From Kosakonia radicincitans DSM 16656 (GTDB taxonomy: Bacteria > Pseudomonadota > Gammaproteobacteria > Enterobacterales > Enterobacteriaceae), in NCBI RefSeq assembly GCF_000280495.2, contig NZ_CP018016.1, positions 868,001-932,000 of the forward strand: a DNA stretch of 64,000 nt. Direction: 5' to 3'. Every line of letters begins with the position of its first letter. Position 1 is the stretch's first letter. This document shows, piece after piece, positions 43,804 through 53,486 of the stretch. The notes below the pieces were generated by a model. That model was not told where the DNA came from. It ran no database searches and saw nothing but the letters and a program-made list of their open reading frames with translations. A program made the position numbers and the translations under genes.

Positions 43804-45910
43804 TGTTAACCTCTTCCTGCTTTTTCGCGACGACCTTCATCTGGCTGTTAAAACCGCCCGCCATTTTTTTGCGACCGAAAAACAGCTCAAACACACACTG
43901 CAAAATCCCCAGAAAGGAAGCGAGTGGGCGATCCGGCGCATGCGGCGGACGATACCAGGCATCGGCGCGGGAAAGCACCACGCGGACCAGCTTGCGGCGT
44001 TCGCTCAGCGGCAGCGTGTCAAACTCCAGACGAATATCGCCGACGCCGGTACCCGCAGAGAGAATAGGCACATGGGCAATCTCACCGCCCAGACCCAGTT
44101 CGATACGGACCGGAGTTTTGCTGCTCAGATCTTCCCCTTTCACCAGCGCCACGCGCGCGCCACCCATCGAGATATCAAAGGTACGGGTCTGCATTTGCGA
44201 GCCGTCGGAAAAGAGCACGGTCACCGGCAGGCGGGCGTAAATACGGATGGTTTTGCGGATCTGTTTGGTCTCTTTCGCCACGGCAATCGAGGCCAGCAAA
44301 ATGATGGTACTGAAAGTGCCCCACGCGATATTGAACAGAATGACGCGCGGATCGATCCCGGCGTAGTCGTGCATGAAGTAGCGCACGCCCACCCAGATCA
44401 TGCTGCCGACCATCAGTAGCGTGGTGATGATCAGCGGGCGTACGGTGTGAGAGTCGAAGTAGTCGCGGTCCGTCAGATCGCCTTTGTCGGTCACGTTGAA
44501 TTTCCCCAGCCGCGGTGAAATCAGGCTCAGCAGTGTCGGCAGGATCAGGTGGAATGCCATCACCGTTTCGTAAATTTCGCCCCAGAACGCGTAACGATAA
44601 CGCCCGGTGATGCGCGAGTTCACCATCGTGGAGAGCACCAGGTGCGGCAGCACGTAGGCAAAAATCAGCGTCGCTGAGGAGGAAATAATGTTGAGGTTGA
44701 ACAACATAAACACCAACGGCGAGGTGAGGAACACCACGCGCGGCAGGCCATACTGGAAGTGCAGCATTGCATTAAGGTAACAAATGCGCTGGGTCAGCTT
44801 CAGGCCGCGCCCGAGCAGCGGGTTATCAATACGGAAAATTTGCGTCATGCCGCGCGCCCAGCGAATACGCTGGTTCACATGCAGCGCCAGCCGTTCGGTT
44901 GCCAGCCCGGCCGCCAGTGGGATATCAAGGAATGCTGTGTTCCAGCCGCGACGCTGTAATTTCAGCGCGGTGTGGGCATCTTCGGTCACCGTTTCTACCG
45001 CAAAACCGCCAACTTCATTTAACGCGCTGCGACGGATCACCGCGCAGGAACCGCAGAAGAAGGTGGCATTCCAGTTATCGTTCCCTTTCTGTACCGGGCC
45101 ATAGAACAGCGCACCTTCGTGCGGAACGCGTTTTGCTGCCGTCAGGTTGCGTTCAAACGGATCGAGGGAGTAGAAGTGGTGCGGCGTCTGGATTAGCGCC
45201 AGTTTTTCATCGCGGAAAAACTCGCCGACGGTAGCCTGCAAAAAGACGCGGGTGGCAACGTGGTCGCAATCGAACACGCAAATCAGCTCACCCTGGGTGA
45301 GGGTCATGGCGTGGTTCAGGTTGCCCGCCTTCGCGTGGCTGTTATCCGGGCGGATGATGTAATGGACGCCCGCTTCGGCGGCGAAATCGCGGAATTCATC
45401 GCGTTTTCCATCGTCAAGAATATAGACTTTGACCTTGTCCTGCGGATATTCAATACACTGCGCCGCCAGCACGGTATCGCGCACGACATCGAGACTTTCA
45501 TTATATGACGGCACATAAATATCGACCGTCGGCCAGGTGGATTTATCCGGCGGTAATGGCGCAATAGGGCGTTCTAATGGCCAGGCCATTTGAATATAAC
45601 CGAGCAACAGAATCGTCCACGAATATATTTCTGCCGCAAACAGCAAGCTGCCGAGCAGCATTTCCAGCGTTGAATCGAAATGCAACGTTGTGGTGGCGCG
45701 CCACCAGATATAGCGCGTGGACATCAGTACCGAGAGTGTCAGCATTGCTAACACCGCTTTTTTTCCTTTCACCCGCCCAAGAATTAATACAACAGCCATC
45801 ACGCTCAGGCCAAAGAGGTATTGTTTATCGCTGTTCATCGGTGTGATGACCACCAGCAGCGATAATAAAAGTAGTACCAGCGTGAAAATAAATCTGATGA
45901 TTTTTTTCAT
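43793..45910 (-). CDS. bcsA: Cellulose synthase catalytic subunit BcsA
   Basis: About 705 aa from the ATG at 45910 (MKKIIRFIFTL). A frame 14 codons longer has no ribosome site. Four N-terminal helices are followed by the GT2 domain: YVPSYNES, the DDG triplet, FDCDH, FFCGSCAVIRRSAL, VTEDAHT and QRIRWARGM (the D, D, D, QxxRW set). More helices follow, then a PilZ domain with RKTIR (RxxxR) and DISMGG (DxSxxG), so it should bind c-di-GMP. It polymerises UDP-glucose and extrudes the chain across the inner membrane. Confidence 0.95.
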   Translation of the reverse strand: MKKIIRFIFTLVLLLLSLLVVITPMNSDKQYLFGLSVMAVVLILGRVKGKKAVLAMLTLSVLMSTRYIWWRATTTLHFDSTLEMLLGSLLFAAEIYSWTILLLGYIQMAWPLERPIAPLPPDKSTWPTVDIYVPSYNESLDVVRDTVLAAQCIEYPQDKVKVYILDDGKRDEFRDFAAEAGVHYIIRPDNSHAKAGNLNHAMTLTQGELICVFDCDHVATRVFLQATVGEFFRDEKLALIQTPHHFYSLDPFERNLTAAKRVPHEGALFYGPVQKGNDNWNATFFCGSCAVIRRSALNEVGGFAVETVTEDAHTALKLQRRGWNTAFLDIPLAAGLATERLALHVNQRIRWARGMTQIFRIDNPLLGRGLKLTQRICYLNAMLHFQYGLPRVVFLTSPLVFMLFNLNIISSSATLIFAYVLPHLVLSTMVNSRITGRYRYAFWGEIYETVMAFHLILPTLLSLISPRLGKFNVTDKGDLTDRDYFDSHTVRPLIITTLLMVGSMIWVGVRYFMHDYAGIDPRVILFNIAWGTFSTIILLASIAVAKETKQIRKTIRIYARLPVTVLFSDGSQMQTRTFDISMGGARVALVKGEDLSSKTPVRIELGLGGEIAHVPILSAGTGVGDIRLEFDTLPLSERRKLVRVVLSRADAWYRPPHAPDRPLASFLGILQCVFELFFGRKKMAGGFNSQMKVVAKKQEEVNNAL

Positions 45911-46092
45911 GTTTATAATCTTGCACAGAATAGAATAAAGGCAGACCGGCACAAAACTGTTCCGGTGACCTGTTAAAATTCACAACCTGGCCGACTCATC
46001 TTTGTCGCACGAAATGCAGCGACATTATTGGCTGGCAGGACATGATAAATCGTGCTTTATTATTGCCACACGGCGATTTCACCTGTTGGCAT

Positions 46093-46485
46093 TTATTTGC
46101 CAATGACCGTAAATAACATATCCAGACGAACAGGATTGCGTTCGCGAATTTCAACCTCAGCCGGGCGGCTGATGGCCGCAACGCTGTCCAGAATACCTCC
46201 GGCCGGTGTCGCGAAGGCCTCCGGCGCGGCAACGGGTACCGGTTTGCTTTTCGGCCAGGAGAGGGTGTTGGCCGGGATGTCCGCCGGAGCGCTGGCATTA
46301 CTGGTTTCCTTACGGCTTGCTGCCGGGCTGACGGCAACCGTCGATTCCTGCACTTCATTGCTGATGCCGGGTGCTACTGCTGTTGTGGTTACTGCTTGCA
46401 TTGTTTCACCATCTTCAGTCATTTCCTGGAAAGAAACACCGGACATTTTCAGTTTTTCAGCCAAAGAACCTAAATCATCGTACAT
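46093..46485 (-). CDS. Small Pro/Ala-rich protein heading the cellulose operon (BcsO/BcsP-like)
   Basis: 130 aa. A short conserved N-terminus (MYDDLGSLAEKLKMSGVSFQE) is followed by a disordered segment rich in Ala, Pro, Ser and Thr (about 30-105) and a final RNPVRLDMLFTVIGK. Accessory Pro-rich proteins in this place, named BcsO (or BcsP), occur in type I cellulose operons and are thought to organise the synthase. I cannot decide between the two names. It lies 182 bp before bcsA, on the same strand. No signal peptide, so it is cytoplasmic. Confidence 0.6.
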   Translation of the reverse strand: MYDDLGSLAEKLKMSGVSFQEMTEDGETMQAVTTTAVAPGISNEVQESTVAVSPAASRKETSNASAPADIPANTLSWPKSKPVPVAAPEAFATPAGGILDSVAAISRPAEVEIRERNPVRLDMLFTVIGK

Positions 46486-47046
46486 AGTGTTTGCCTGACC
46501 CCGATGTGTTGAATACGAACTATAATAAGCAATACGCCTTCTCTATTACCGTGCGACTGTGCAGGGCGCTAAAGCTAAATAGACGGCATCAATAAAAATT
46601 CCCGTCATGCGCTTTAAATGAGAATTTCCTTATATACTGTCGGCGGCGGTCAGTTAAGGTCAAGTGACGTTATCGATAAATGGTAATGAACTTATTTAAT
46701 GTGTCTATGAATGATTTCTTTATTTATAACGGCATCGTGAAGCAAACCCAGCCTGCATGGGCATTATAGCCAGCGTAGAGGGAAAAGTTATCGCTGTGCG
46801 GAAAGTCAGTCTTTTAATTGATAATTACGAAAGGTTGCAATCTTCATTATTTATCCATAATTCACTTTTTTAAATCACTTTTTATTTGTCGGCCACCTGT
46901 GTTGTTTCTTTAACGATAAATTGCATTTTATATATAGAATTTGTCTATAAATGTCGTTGTCTATTAATATTGCGGCTGGTTGATATTGAACCTGGTTATT
47001 TTTTCAATTAGGATGTCGACGAACTCTTCTTTAAGAAAAAAAGATT
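46486..47046. promoter_or_regulatory. Divergent control region between the cellulose operon and the phosphodiesterase gene
   Basis: 561 bp of AT-rich sequence with no gene. It must hold the bcs promoter (minus) and that of the PAS-GGDEF-EAL gene (plus). I see several A/T runs but no operator I can name. Confidence 0.45.
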
Positions 47047-48702
47047 ATGCATTCTGAAAATGATATTTTCGGCTCTGATAATATGCTTGCCGCACTCGAA
47101 AATGTTCACGATGCTGTCGTACTACTGGATAGTATGGAAACCGTGTTTTTCTTTAATCGTGCGGCGGAGAAATTATGGGGCTACCCGCGAATTTCTGTGC
47201 TAGGATGTAAAGCCTCTGCGATTCCGTTGTTTGGCTCACTCGATGTGATGCCGACGGGCACCGAAAGTGAGCGTGCGTTAACGGTGATCTCCGCTACCGG
47301 TGAAGAGACATCGCTGGCCGCGACCATTAGTTATGAAGGTAGCGGCAGCATCGGTTCTCCCTGTCGTATTGTCGTACACATCGATCAGGAGCGTGTCACG
47401 AAGCTCTCGACCTTTGATCGGCTTACCGGCCTGCCGAATCGTGGCGCGCTGCACCAGTATATTGATCAGACGCTGGCCAGCAGCGTGTGCGATCGCGCGG
47501 CGTTTTTCTTCCTCGATCTCGATCATTTTAAAGACGTCAATGATGCGCTGGGCTACGCCGCAGGGGATAACGTGCTGGTGGTGATTGCGCAACGCCTGAT
47601 GACGGAATTCTCCCGCCAGGGATTTGTCAGCCACGCCGACAGCGATGCGTTTGTGCTGGTGATCCCGGATTGCGATTACACCCGCGCCACCAGCATTGCG
47701 CAGAAGATCCAGGCGCTGTTCCGTATGCCGTTTAATGTTGCCGATCTGGCGCTGAATGTGACGGTCAGCACCGGTATCAGCCTGTACCCGGATCACGGCG
47801 TTTCGCGCGATGGCTTGATCAAACATGCCAACCACGCCTCACATCTGGCGAAGGCGGCGGCGTCCGGCGGTTACCTGTTCTTCAGCACCGAGATGAATCA
47901 GGTCGACCAGGAACGTTTAAAACTGGCGGCGGCGCTGAAGCTCGCCATCGCCAGCAATTTGCTGCATTTGCACTATCAACCGCAAATATGGCTGAAGAAT
48001 GGTGAGCTTTATGGTGTAGAAGCGCTGGCGCGCTGGACCGATCCGGTACTGGGCGATATTCCCCCTGGAAAATTTATCACCCTGGCCGAAGAGACCGGCG
48101 AGATTGAAGCCATTGGTCGCTGGACACTCCATGAAGCTTGCCGTCAGATGGCGGAATGGCGCAGTAACGGCATTCATGTGCCGGTGGTATCGGTAAATCT
48201 TTCGCCGATCAACTTTTATAACAGCAGCCTGCCGCATTACATCTCCTATCTGCTGCGGCAATACCGCATTCCGTCGAGCTGCCTGACCATCGAGATCACC
48301 GAAGGGGTGATGATGGACAAGCGCCCGGAAACGATGGAAGTGATCTGCGCGGTGCGCGAACTGGGCGTCGGGCTGTCGATGGACGATTTTGGCACCGGTT
48401 TCTCCTGCCTGTCGCGTCTGGCGCATTTACCGATGACAGAGCTGAAAATCGACCAGAGCTTTATGCGCGATCTCAGCGAAGGCAGCAAAATGAAAGCCAT
48501 CGCCACTACGGTGGTGAAAATCGGCCAAAGTCTGCATCAGACCGTGGTTGCCGAAGGGGTGGAAACCGAGCAGCAGCGTAATCAACTGCGTGATTTGCAG
48601 TGCGACATTGCCCAGGGCTATCTCTACTCCCGCGCCCTGAATGCTTCTGCGCTGGCGGGATGGTTGCAAAGCCGGTTACAACCCGAAATGCGTTATGAGT
48701 GA
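47047..48702 (+). CDS. PAS-GGDEF-EAL protein, probable c-di-GMP phosphodiesterase
   Basis: 551 aa. PAS (about 12-110), a GGDEF domain (about 120-285) whose signature is degenerate (SHADSDAF in place of GGDEF), and an EAL domain (about 295-545) with YGVEALARW, NLSPINF, IEITEGVMM, DDFGTGFSCLSRL, LKIDQSFMRD and VAEGVETEQQ intact. It should therefore break down c-di-GMP, with the GGDEF part at most regulatory. The architecture recalls the PAS-GGDEF-EAL enzymes linked to cellulose in Komagataeibacter. It is divergent from the bcs operon. Confidence 0.9.
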   Translation: MHSENDIFGSDNMLAALENVHDAVVLLDSMETVFFFNRAAEKLWGYPRISVLGCKASAIPLFGSLDVMPTGTESERALTVISATGEETSLAATISYEGSGSIGSPCRIVVHIDQERVTKLSTFDRLTGLPNRGALHQYIDQTLASSVCDRAAFFFLDLDHFKDVNDALGYAAGDNVLVVIAQRLMTEFSRQGFVSHADSDAFVLVIPDCDYTRATSIAQKIQALFRMPFNVADLALNVTVSTGISLYPDHGVSRDGLIKHANHASHLAKAAASGGYLFFSTEMNQVDQERLKLAAALKLAIASNLLHLHYQPQIWLKNGELYGVEALARWTDPVLGDIPPGKFITLAEETGEIEAIGRWTLHEACRQMAEWRSNGIHVPVVSVNLSPINFYNSSLPHYISYLLRQYRIPSSCLTIEITEGVMMDKRPETMEVICAVRELGVGLSMDDFGTGFSCLSRLAHLPMTELKIDQSFMRDLSEGSKMKAIATTVVKIGQSLHQTVVAEGVETEQQRNQLRDLQCDIAQGYLYSRALNASALAGWLQSRLQPEMRYE

Positions 48703-48754
48703 AATCGCAAGGTAGCAGTGGCCCAGGTCTGAAAGGAATATCAGGCCGGAATAA

Positions 48755-48800
48755 CCCCCGGTGCGCGTCCAGTGCCGGGGGATTATTTTATTCCTTTTTT
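48755..48800 (+). terminator. Terminator after the phosphodiesterase gene
   Basis: Stem CCCCCGG / CCGGGGG (48755-48781) followed by a T-rich stretch ending in six T. Confidence 0.65.
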
Positions 48801-48819
48801 AATAATATTATCCTGCCGC

Positions 48820-48945
48820 CTAACTGAAGAATTTCAGTGCCACCAGAAATAAGCAGAAAAATAGCATTCCCCATGACATTTGACGATGCGCTTGCCGTGA
48901 AGGATTGGTACTGGTGGTTTTATTTTTGCTCGTGTCGATGTTCAT
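48820..48945 (-). CDS. Possible 41-aa single-helix membrane protein
   Basis: An ATG at 48945 opens a 41-codon frame ending at TAG 48820-48822. The first 23 residues are polar (MNIDTSKNKTTSTNPSRQAH), and the last 17 (WGMLFFCLFLVALKFFS) form one hydrophobic helix. The upstream CAGGGTAATATTTCATT offers only a weak ribosome site. Small tail-anchored proteins like this are common in enterobacteria, but I do not recognise it. The only support is its composition and its place inside the cellulose/c-di-GMP block. Confidence 0.4.
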   Translation of the reverse strand: MNIDTSKNKTTSTNPSRQAHRQMSWGMLFFCLFLVALKFFS

Positions 48946-49612
48946 AATGAAATATTACCCTGATCGATAATAAACCGATGCCATCCCTTGCCGGGCGGGC
49001 ATGTATGAAAAACGATGAATGATGGCGCGCCAGCAAGCTGGGCGTCATTTTTTTGTTTTATAGATGATGTTTATTAATTCACTTATATATATAGAAATAC
49101 CGTTCGAAAATATTTCTTTTGCAGCTATGCTGAATAAATAAAGATAAATTATCTTACCTGTAAAAAATGAAAAATCCACGAGTAAATTTAGCTTTAGGGA
49201 AATTAATTTATAGCGATAGCTACTTTCTATTATTCAGCGTTAATAACAGTGATTGCATAAATAAATACTGCCAGCGGCGAATACGGAGCGGCGATAACGA
49301 AAAAGCCTGACGCAATGTTGCGCAACGAGGCTATGATGACTTCTCTTGCTGGACGACAGCGCAGGTAGGGCCGCAATAGACCTGCAGGATCGGGGATCGC
49401 CGACCGCCATTACGCAAATACGTGCGAATATGATTCACTTTCCTGTGCATAGTCGGCAGTTTATGTATTACAGGTAGTTATATTATGGTGGTTCTCTTGC
49501 GACCTGGGCGCATTCTGGCAGGGTGAATATCAGGACGCAGGGATCGGCGAGAAACGCTATCTCGCTCACCAAAGAGTCGTTAAGCGCATCGCGAGTCATG
49601 CGGAACAAGATC
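48946..49612. other. Gene-free region upstream of the second cyclase
   Basis: 667 bp, strongly AT-rich up to about 49260 and then more GC-rich. No convincing gene. It should contain the promoter of the following cyclase. Confidence 0.4.
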
Positions 49613-50932
49613 ATGAATAATGAAAAAAAAGTCGATCACCAGGATGAAGATACCAGGCACCTCTTCGAGCTGCTGAACAATAATTCGGACTGGGTTTGGG
49701 AAGTGGATGCGCAGGGACGTTATACCTGGTCTTCCGAGGTGGTCACGGAACTGCTTGGCGTGTCGCCGAAAGAGGTCATTGGCAAAACGCCCTTCGATTT
49801 TATGCCGCCGGGGGAAGCTGAGCGCGTGGCAGGCGCGTTTGGCGCGATCGTGATGGAAAAACGGGCCTTCTCCGGCCTGGTAAACCGTAACCAGCGTGCT
49901 GATGGCAGCATTGTGGTGCTTGAGACCAGCGGCGTTCCGCTCTTTGATGAGCAGGGGGAACTGCGAGGCTATCGCGGCATCGATCGCAATATCTCCAACC
50001 TTGGCGAGCGGGTTCTGCAACTGGAAACCATCTATGAAACCACGCCGGTGGCGCTGTGCATGATCGATCGCCAGGGGCGAATGGTGATGTCCAACAAAGC
50101 GATGGCGAAGTTGTTGGGGAACACTGTACCGCAGGGCTTTGAAAGCCATGTTCAGCAGTTGATGCCTGACTACTGGCCCTTTTTCCTTACCGATTTTGCC
50201 CTTGCTGACAATGGCGAAGAGTTGCCTTCGCGCGAACTCGGCTGGCGCGATCGCTGCTACGATATTCAGTCGGTGCCGGTGCGCGATGCGATGGATGCGG
50301 TCGTCGGTTTATCGGTGACCTGGGTGGATATCACCGAGCGTCGTCATGCGGAACATAAGCTCGCCAGCGCGAATAAAGTGCTGCAACAGTACGCCCAGCT
50401 CGACCATCTGACCGGTTTGTTTAACCGTCGCTATATGGATGAGTGTCTGCTGGCGGAGATTGCCCGCGCGTTGCAGGAGGATTTTCCGCTGTCGGTTTGC
50501 CTGGCGGATATCGATTACTTCAAAAATTACAACGACAGCCAGGGGCATCAGGCCGGAGATGACTGCCTGCGCATCGTTGCCAAAACCCTGACCGCATCGC
50601 AACTGCGCAGCGACAATAATGTCAGCCGCTATGGCGGCGAAGAGTTTCTGATTATCTTACCTGGCACCGATTTGGCGCAGGCGATGGGGATGGCTGAAGG
50701 CGTGCGCAGTCGTGTCAGCGCGCTACAGATGCCGCATGACGCCAGCCCCATCGGCTTTATTACCATCAGCATTGGCGTGGCGACATTGCGGGCCGGGCAG
50801 CCGGAATATGAAGATAAACCGCTGCATATGATTGCCAGCGGCCTGATCCATCGGGCTGATACCGCACTCTATGCGGCGAAAAGACAGGGACGCAACCAGG
50901 TTGTTTCCGCGCGGGATACCTCTTGCAGCTAA
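49613..50932 (+). CDS. PAS-PAS-GGDEF diguanylate cyclase
   Basis: About 439 aa from ATG 49613. In-frame starts at 49598 (ATG) and 49523 (GTG) are possible, but the extra residues look noncoding. First PAS (about 12-125) with WVWEVDAQGRYTWSS and PAC motif; second PAS (about 132-250). A GGDEF domain follows (about 268-430) with LDHLTGLFNRRY, DIDYFKNYNDSQGHQAGDDCL and an intact RYGGEEF. It makes c-di-GMP. It is not in the bcs operon but lies on the same side as the phosphodiesterase gene, so the two may form an opposing pair. Confidence 0.9.
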   Translation: MNNEKKVDHQDEDTRHLFELLNNNSDWVWEVDAQGRYTWSSEVVTELLGVSPKEVIGKTPFDFMPPGEAERVAGAFGAIVMEKRAFSGLVNRNQRADGSIVVLETSGVPLFDEQGELRGYRGIDRNISNLGERVLQLETIYETTPVALCMIDRQGRMVMSNKAMAKLLGNTVPQGFESHVQQLMPDYWPFFLTDFALADNGEELPSRELGWRDRCYDIQSVPVRDAMDAVVGLSVTWVDITERRHAEHKLASANKVLQQYAQLDHLTGLFNRRYMDECLLAEIARALQEDFPLSVCLADIDYFKNYNDSQGHQAGDDCLRIVAKTLTASQLRSDNNVSRYGGEEFLIILPGTDLAQAMGMAEGVRSRVSALQMPHDASPIGFITISIGVATLRAGQPEYEDKPLHMIASGLIHRADTALYAAKRQGRNQVVSARDTSCS

Positions 50933-50956
50933 AAGGGAGCCATCAGGCTCCCTTTT
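50931..50956. terminator. Bidirectional terminator between cyclase and mtcC
   Basis: Perfect 11-bp stem, AAAAGGGAGCC / GGCTCCCTTTT, four-base loop, with T-tracts on both strands. It begins in the cyclase stop codon and serves both convergent genes. Confidence 0.9.
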
Positions 50957-50962
50957 AACGTC

Positions 50963-52105
50963 TCAGGCCAGCGCCTGTTTCCAGTCGGCAATCAGATCCT
51001 TTTCATCTTCAATACCCACCGACAGGCGAATCAACTGTGGCGTAATGCCGTTCGCCAGCCGCTGTTCCAGCGGGATTGAAGCGTGGGTCATGCTGAATGG
51101 CTGGCTGACCAGGCTTTCGACGCCGCCCAGGCTCTCAGCCAGCGTAAACAGTGTTAATTTTTTGATGATCTCGCTTGCCCGCGCATCGTCGCCTTTCACC
51201 ACCACGGAAATCATGCCGCCCGGCAGCGCCATCTGCGTGCGGGCCAGTTGATATTGCGGGTGGGATTCCAGCCACGGAAACCACACTTTTTCCACCTGCG
51301 GTTGCTGCTCCAGCCAGCGTGCAAGCGCCAGCGCGTTGCTGCTGTGGCGCTCCACGCGCAGGGAAAGGGTGCGGATACCGCGCAGCGTCAGGAAACTACT
51401 GAAGGGATCGAGCACGCCGCCGACGGCGTTTTGCAGATAACCGAGTTTTTCCGCCAGTTGCGGGTTATCACCGACGACCGCCAGACCGGCAACCACATCC
51501 GAATGGCCGTTCAGGTATTTGGTGGCGGAGTGCACCACAATATCGAAACCCAGCTCCAGCGGGCGATGGATCACCGGCGATGCGAAGGTGTTATCCGCCA
51601 CGCTCAGCACGTTGTGACGTTTGGCGATGGCGGCGATAGCGGCCAGATCCGCCAGCTTCAACAGCGGGTTGGTGGGCGTTTCCACCCAGATCATTTTAGT
51701 CTCCGGGCGAATGGCGGCTTCCAGCCCGGCCAGATCGTCCGGCTTCACCCAGCTTACCTGCAACCCGGCGCTGCGGCGGCGCACGTTTTCAATCAGGCGA
51801 TACGTGCCGCCATAGACATCATCAATCGCCACCAGATGGCTGTCTTTATCCAGCAGTTCCAGCACCGTGGAGATACTGGCGAGGCCGGAGGCAAAAGCAT
51901 AACCGCGTGTACCGCCTTCCAGTTCGGCGATAGCTGTTTCCAGCGCGTGGCGCGTCGGGTTGCCGCTGCGCGAATATTCATAACCGGTGTGCTGGCCCGG
52001 CGCAGGCTGTGCAAAGGTGGAGGTGGCATAAATCGGCGGCATGACCGCGCCGTGTTGGTCGTTGAAGACGCCGCTGTGGACGCTTTGCGTTGCCAGGTTT
52101 TTCAT
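50963..52105 (-). CDS. mtcC: Cystathionine gamma-lyase (reverse transsulfuration, MtcC-like)
   Basis: 380 aa from ATG 52105, preceded by TAAGGAAAAC. The long frame adds 7 unsupported residues. PLP-dependent Cys/Met metabolism enzyme: [27 protein letters not shown]-type FASGLASIS, and the PLP lysine K196 in [12 protein letters not shown]. It splits cystathionine into cysteine, 2-oxobutyrate and ammonia. Sequence alone does not exclude gamma-synthase, but pairing with a cystathionine beta-synthase gene 10 bp upstream supports the lyase, as in the mtcBC operon described for Klebsiella. Confidence 0.87.
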   Translation of the reverse strand: MKNLATQSVHSGVFNDQHGAVMPPIYATSTFAQPAPGQHTGYEYSRSGNPTRHALETAIAELEGGTRGYAFASGLASISTVLELLDKDSHLVAIDDVYGGTYRLIENVRRRSAGLQVSWVKPDDLAGLEAAIRPETKMIWVETPTNPLLKLADLAAIAAIAKRHNVLSVADNTFASPVIHRPLELGFDIVVHSATKYLNGHSDVVAGLAVVGDNPQLAEKLGYLQNAVGGVLDPFSSFLTLRGIRTLSLRVERHSSNALALARWLEQQPQVEKVWFPWLESHPQYQLARTQMALPGGMISVVVKGDDARASEIIKKLTLFTLAESLGGVESLVSQPFSMTHASIPLEQRLANGITPQLIRLSVGIEDEKDLIADWKQALA

Positions 52106-52115
52106 TTTGTTTTCC

Positions 52116-53486
52116 TTATTGTTCAAGACGGTTGCGCCAGGTCGTCAGCACATCGCTACGGGTTATCAGGCCGACAAAGCGGCCGTTATCGGCGATCACC
52201 GCCACCAGGCCGCGATCGAAAATGTTGCGCAGTGCGCTTTCCGGCGCATGCTTATCGAGAATTTCTACGTTACGTGTCATCGCCTGGCGAACCGGCAGGG
52301 AGAAGCGCTGGCTGTCGCCCTGCACGTGGCTTATCAAATCCCACTCATCGACGATGCCGACCAGTTGGCCGTTTTCCAGCACCGGCAGTTGCGAAATGTC
52401 ATACAGCCGCATGCGCGCCAGTACGGCGGCGAGGCTGTCTTCCGGCGCGGCGGTCACGGTGGCACCTTCGTCGTGACGCAGGGCGATAAAATCCGTGAGA
52501 TCGCCATTCGACGGGCGGGTCAGCAGACCTTGCTGGCGCATCCAGTCGTCATTAAACATTTTCGACAGGTATTTGTTGCCGCTATCGCAGGCGAAAGTGA
52601 CCACGCGTTTTGGCGAAGTTTGCGCCTGGCAGTAACGCAGCGCGGCGCTGAGCAGGGTGCCGGTGGACGATCCCGCCAGAATACCCTCCTGTTGCAGCAA
52701 CTCGCGTGCGGTGGCAAAGGCTTCACGGTCAGTGACGCGGAAGGCTTTATGCACGCCGTCGATCTGCGCCAGCGGCGGAATAAAATCCTCACCGATACCT
52801 TCAACCAGCCAGGAACCCGGCTCACCATAACGACCGGTTTCAACCTGATCGGCGAGGATCGATCCTGCCGGATCCGCCAGGACGAACTCGGTATGCGGTG
52901 AGTGTTGCGCGAACCAGGCCTGTAAACCGCCAAGCGTGCCGCCGGAACCAACGCCGACAACGATGGCGTCAATTCGCCCGTCGAGCTGGGCAAAAATTTC
53001 TGGAGCGGTCGTGGTCGCGTGCGCCAGAGGGTTGGCTTCGTTATTGAACTGATCGATGTAAAACGCTCCCGGCGTTTCTTGTGCCAGACGACGGGCGTAA
53101 TCCTGGTAATAAGCCGGATGGCCTTTGTTGACGTCGGAACGCGTCAGCACCACTTTTGCACCCAGCGCGCGCAGGTGGAAAATCTTCTCGCGGCTCATTT
53201 TGTCCGGCACCACCAGGATCAGCGAATAGCCTTTTTGCGCGGCGATCAGCGCCAGCCCCAGCCCGGTATTGCCAGCCGTAGCTTCAATAATCGTACCGCC
53301 AGGCGCGAGCAGACCCAGCCGCTCGGCTTCATTGATCATCGACAACGCCACGCGATCTTTAATCGAACCACCGGGGTTCTGGTTTTCCAGTTTGAGAAAT
53401 AATTCGCAGGGGCCGCTTGCCAGTTTATGCAACTGCAACAGCGGCGTTTGGCCGATCAATTCGGTTACTGAATGGAAGACAGACAT
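52116..53486 (-). CDS. mtcB: Cystathionine beta-synthase with CBS domains (MtcB-like)
   Basis: 456 aa. The PLP domain (about 1-325) has the lysine K43 in NPGGSIKDRVAL, the phosphate loop GVGSGGTLGG and the substrate loop EATAGNTGLGLAL. A pair of CBS domains follows (about 335-455; MRLYDISQLPVLENGQLVGIV and VAVIADNGRFVGLITRSDV). It joins homocysteine and serine to cystathionine. The heme-binding N-terminus of animal enzymes is absent. It is first gene of the unit and divergent from the methionine transporter across a MetJ-like operator. Confidence 0.92.
   Translation of the reverse strand: MSVFHSVTELIGQTPLLQLHKLASGPCELFLKLENQNPGGSIKDRVALSMINEAERLGLLAPGGTIIEATAGNTGLGLALIAAQKGYSLILVVPDKMSREKIFHLRALGAKVVLTRSDVNKGHPAYYQDYARRLAQETPGAFYIDQFNNEANPLAHATTTAPEIFAQLDGRIDAIVVGVGSGGTLGGLQAWFAQHSPHTEFVLADPAGSILADQVETGRYGEPGSWLVEGIGEDFIPPLAQIDGVHKAFRVTDREAFATARELLQQEGILAGSSTGTLLSAALRYCQAQTSPKRVVTFACDSGNKYLSKMFNDDWMRQQGLLTRPSNGDLTDFIALRHDEGATVTAAPEDSLAAVLARMRLYDISQLPVLENGQLVGIVDEWDLISHVQGDSQRFSLPVRQAMTRNVEILDKHAPESALRNIFDRGLVAVIADNGRFVGLITRSDVLTTWRNRLEQ

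Noticed and set aside
51248..52489. 413-codon frame opposite mtcC and mtcB
   Set aside because: Antisense shadow across two well-supported enzyme genes.
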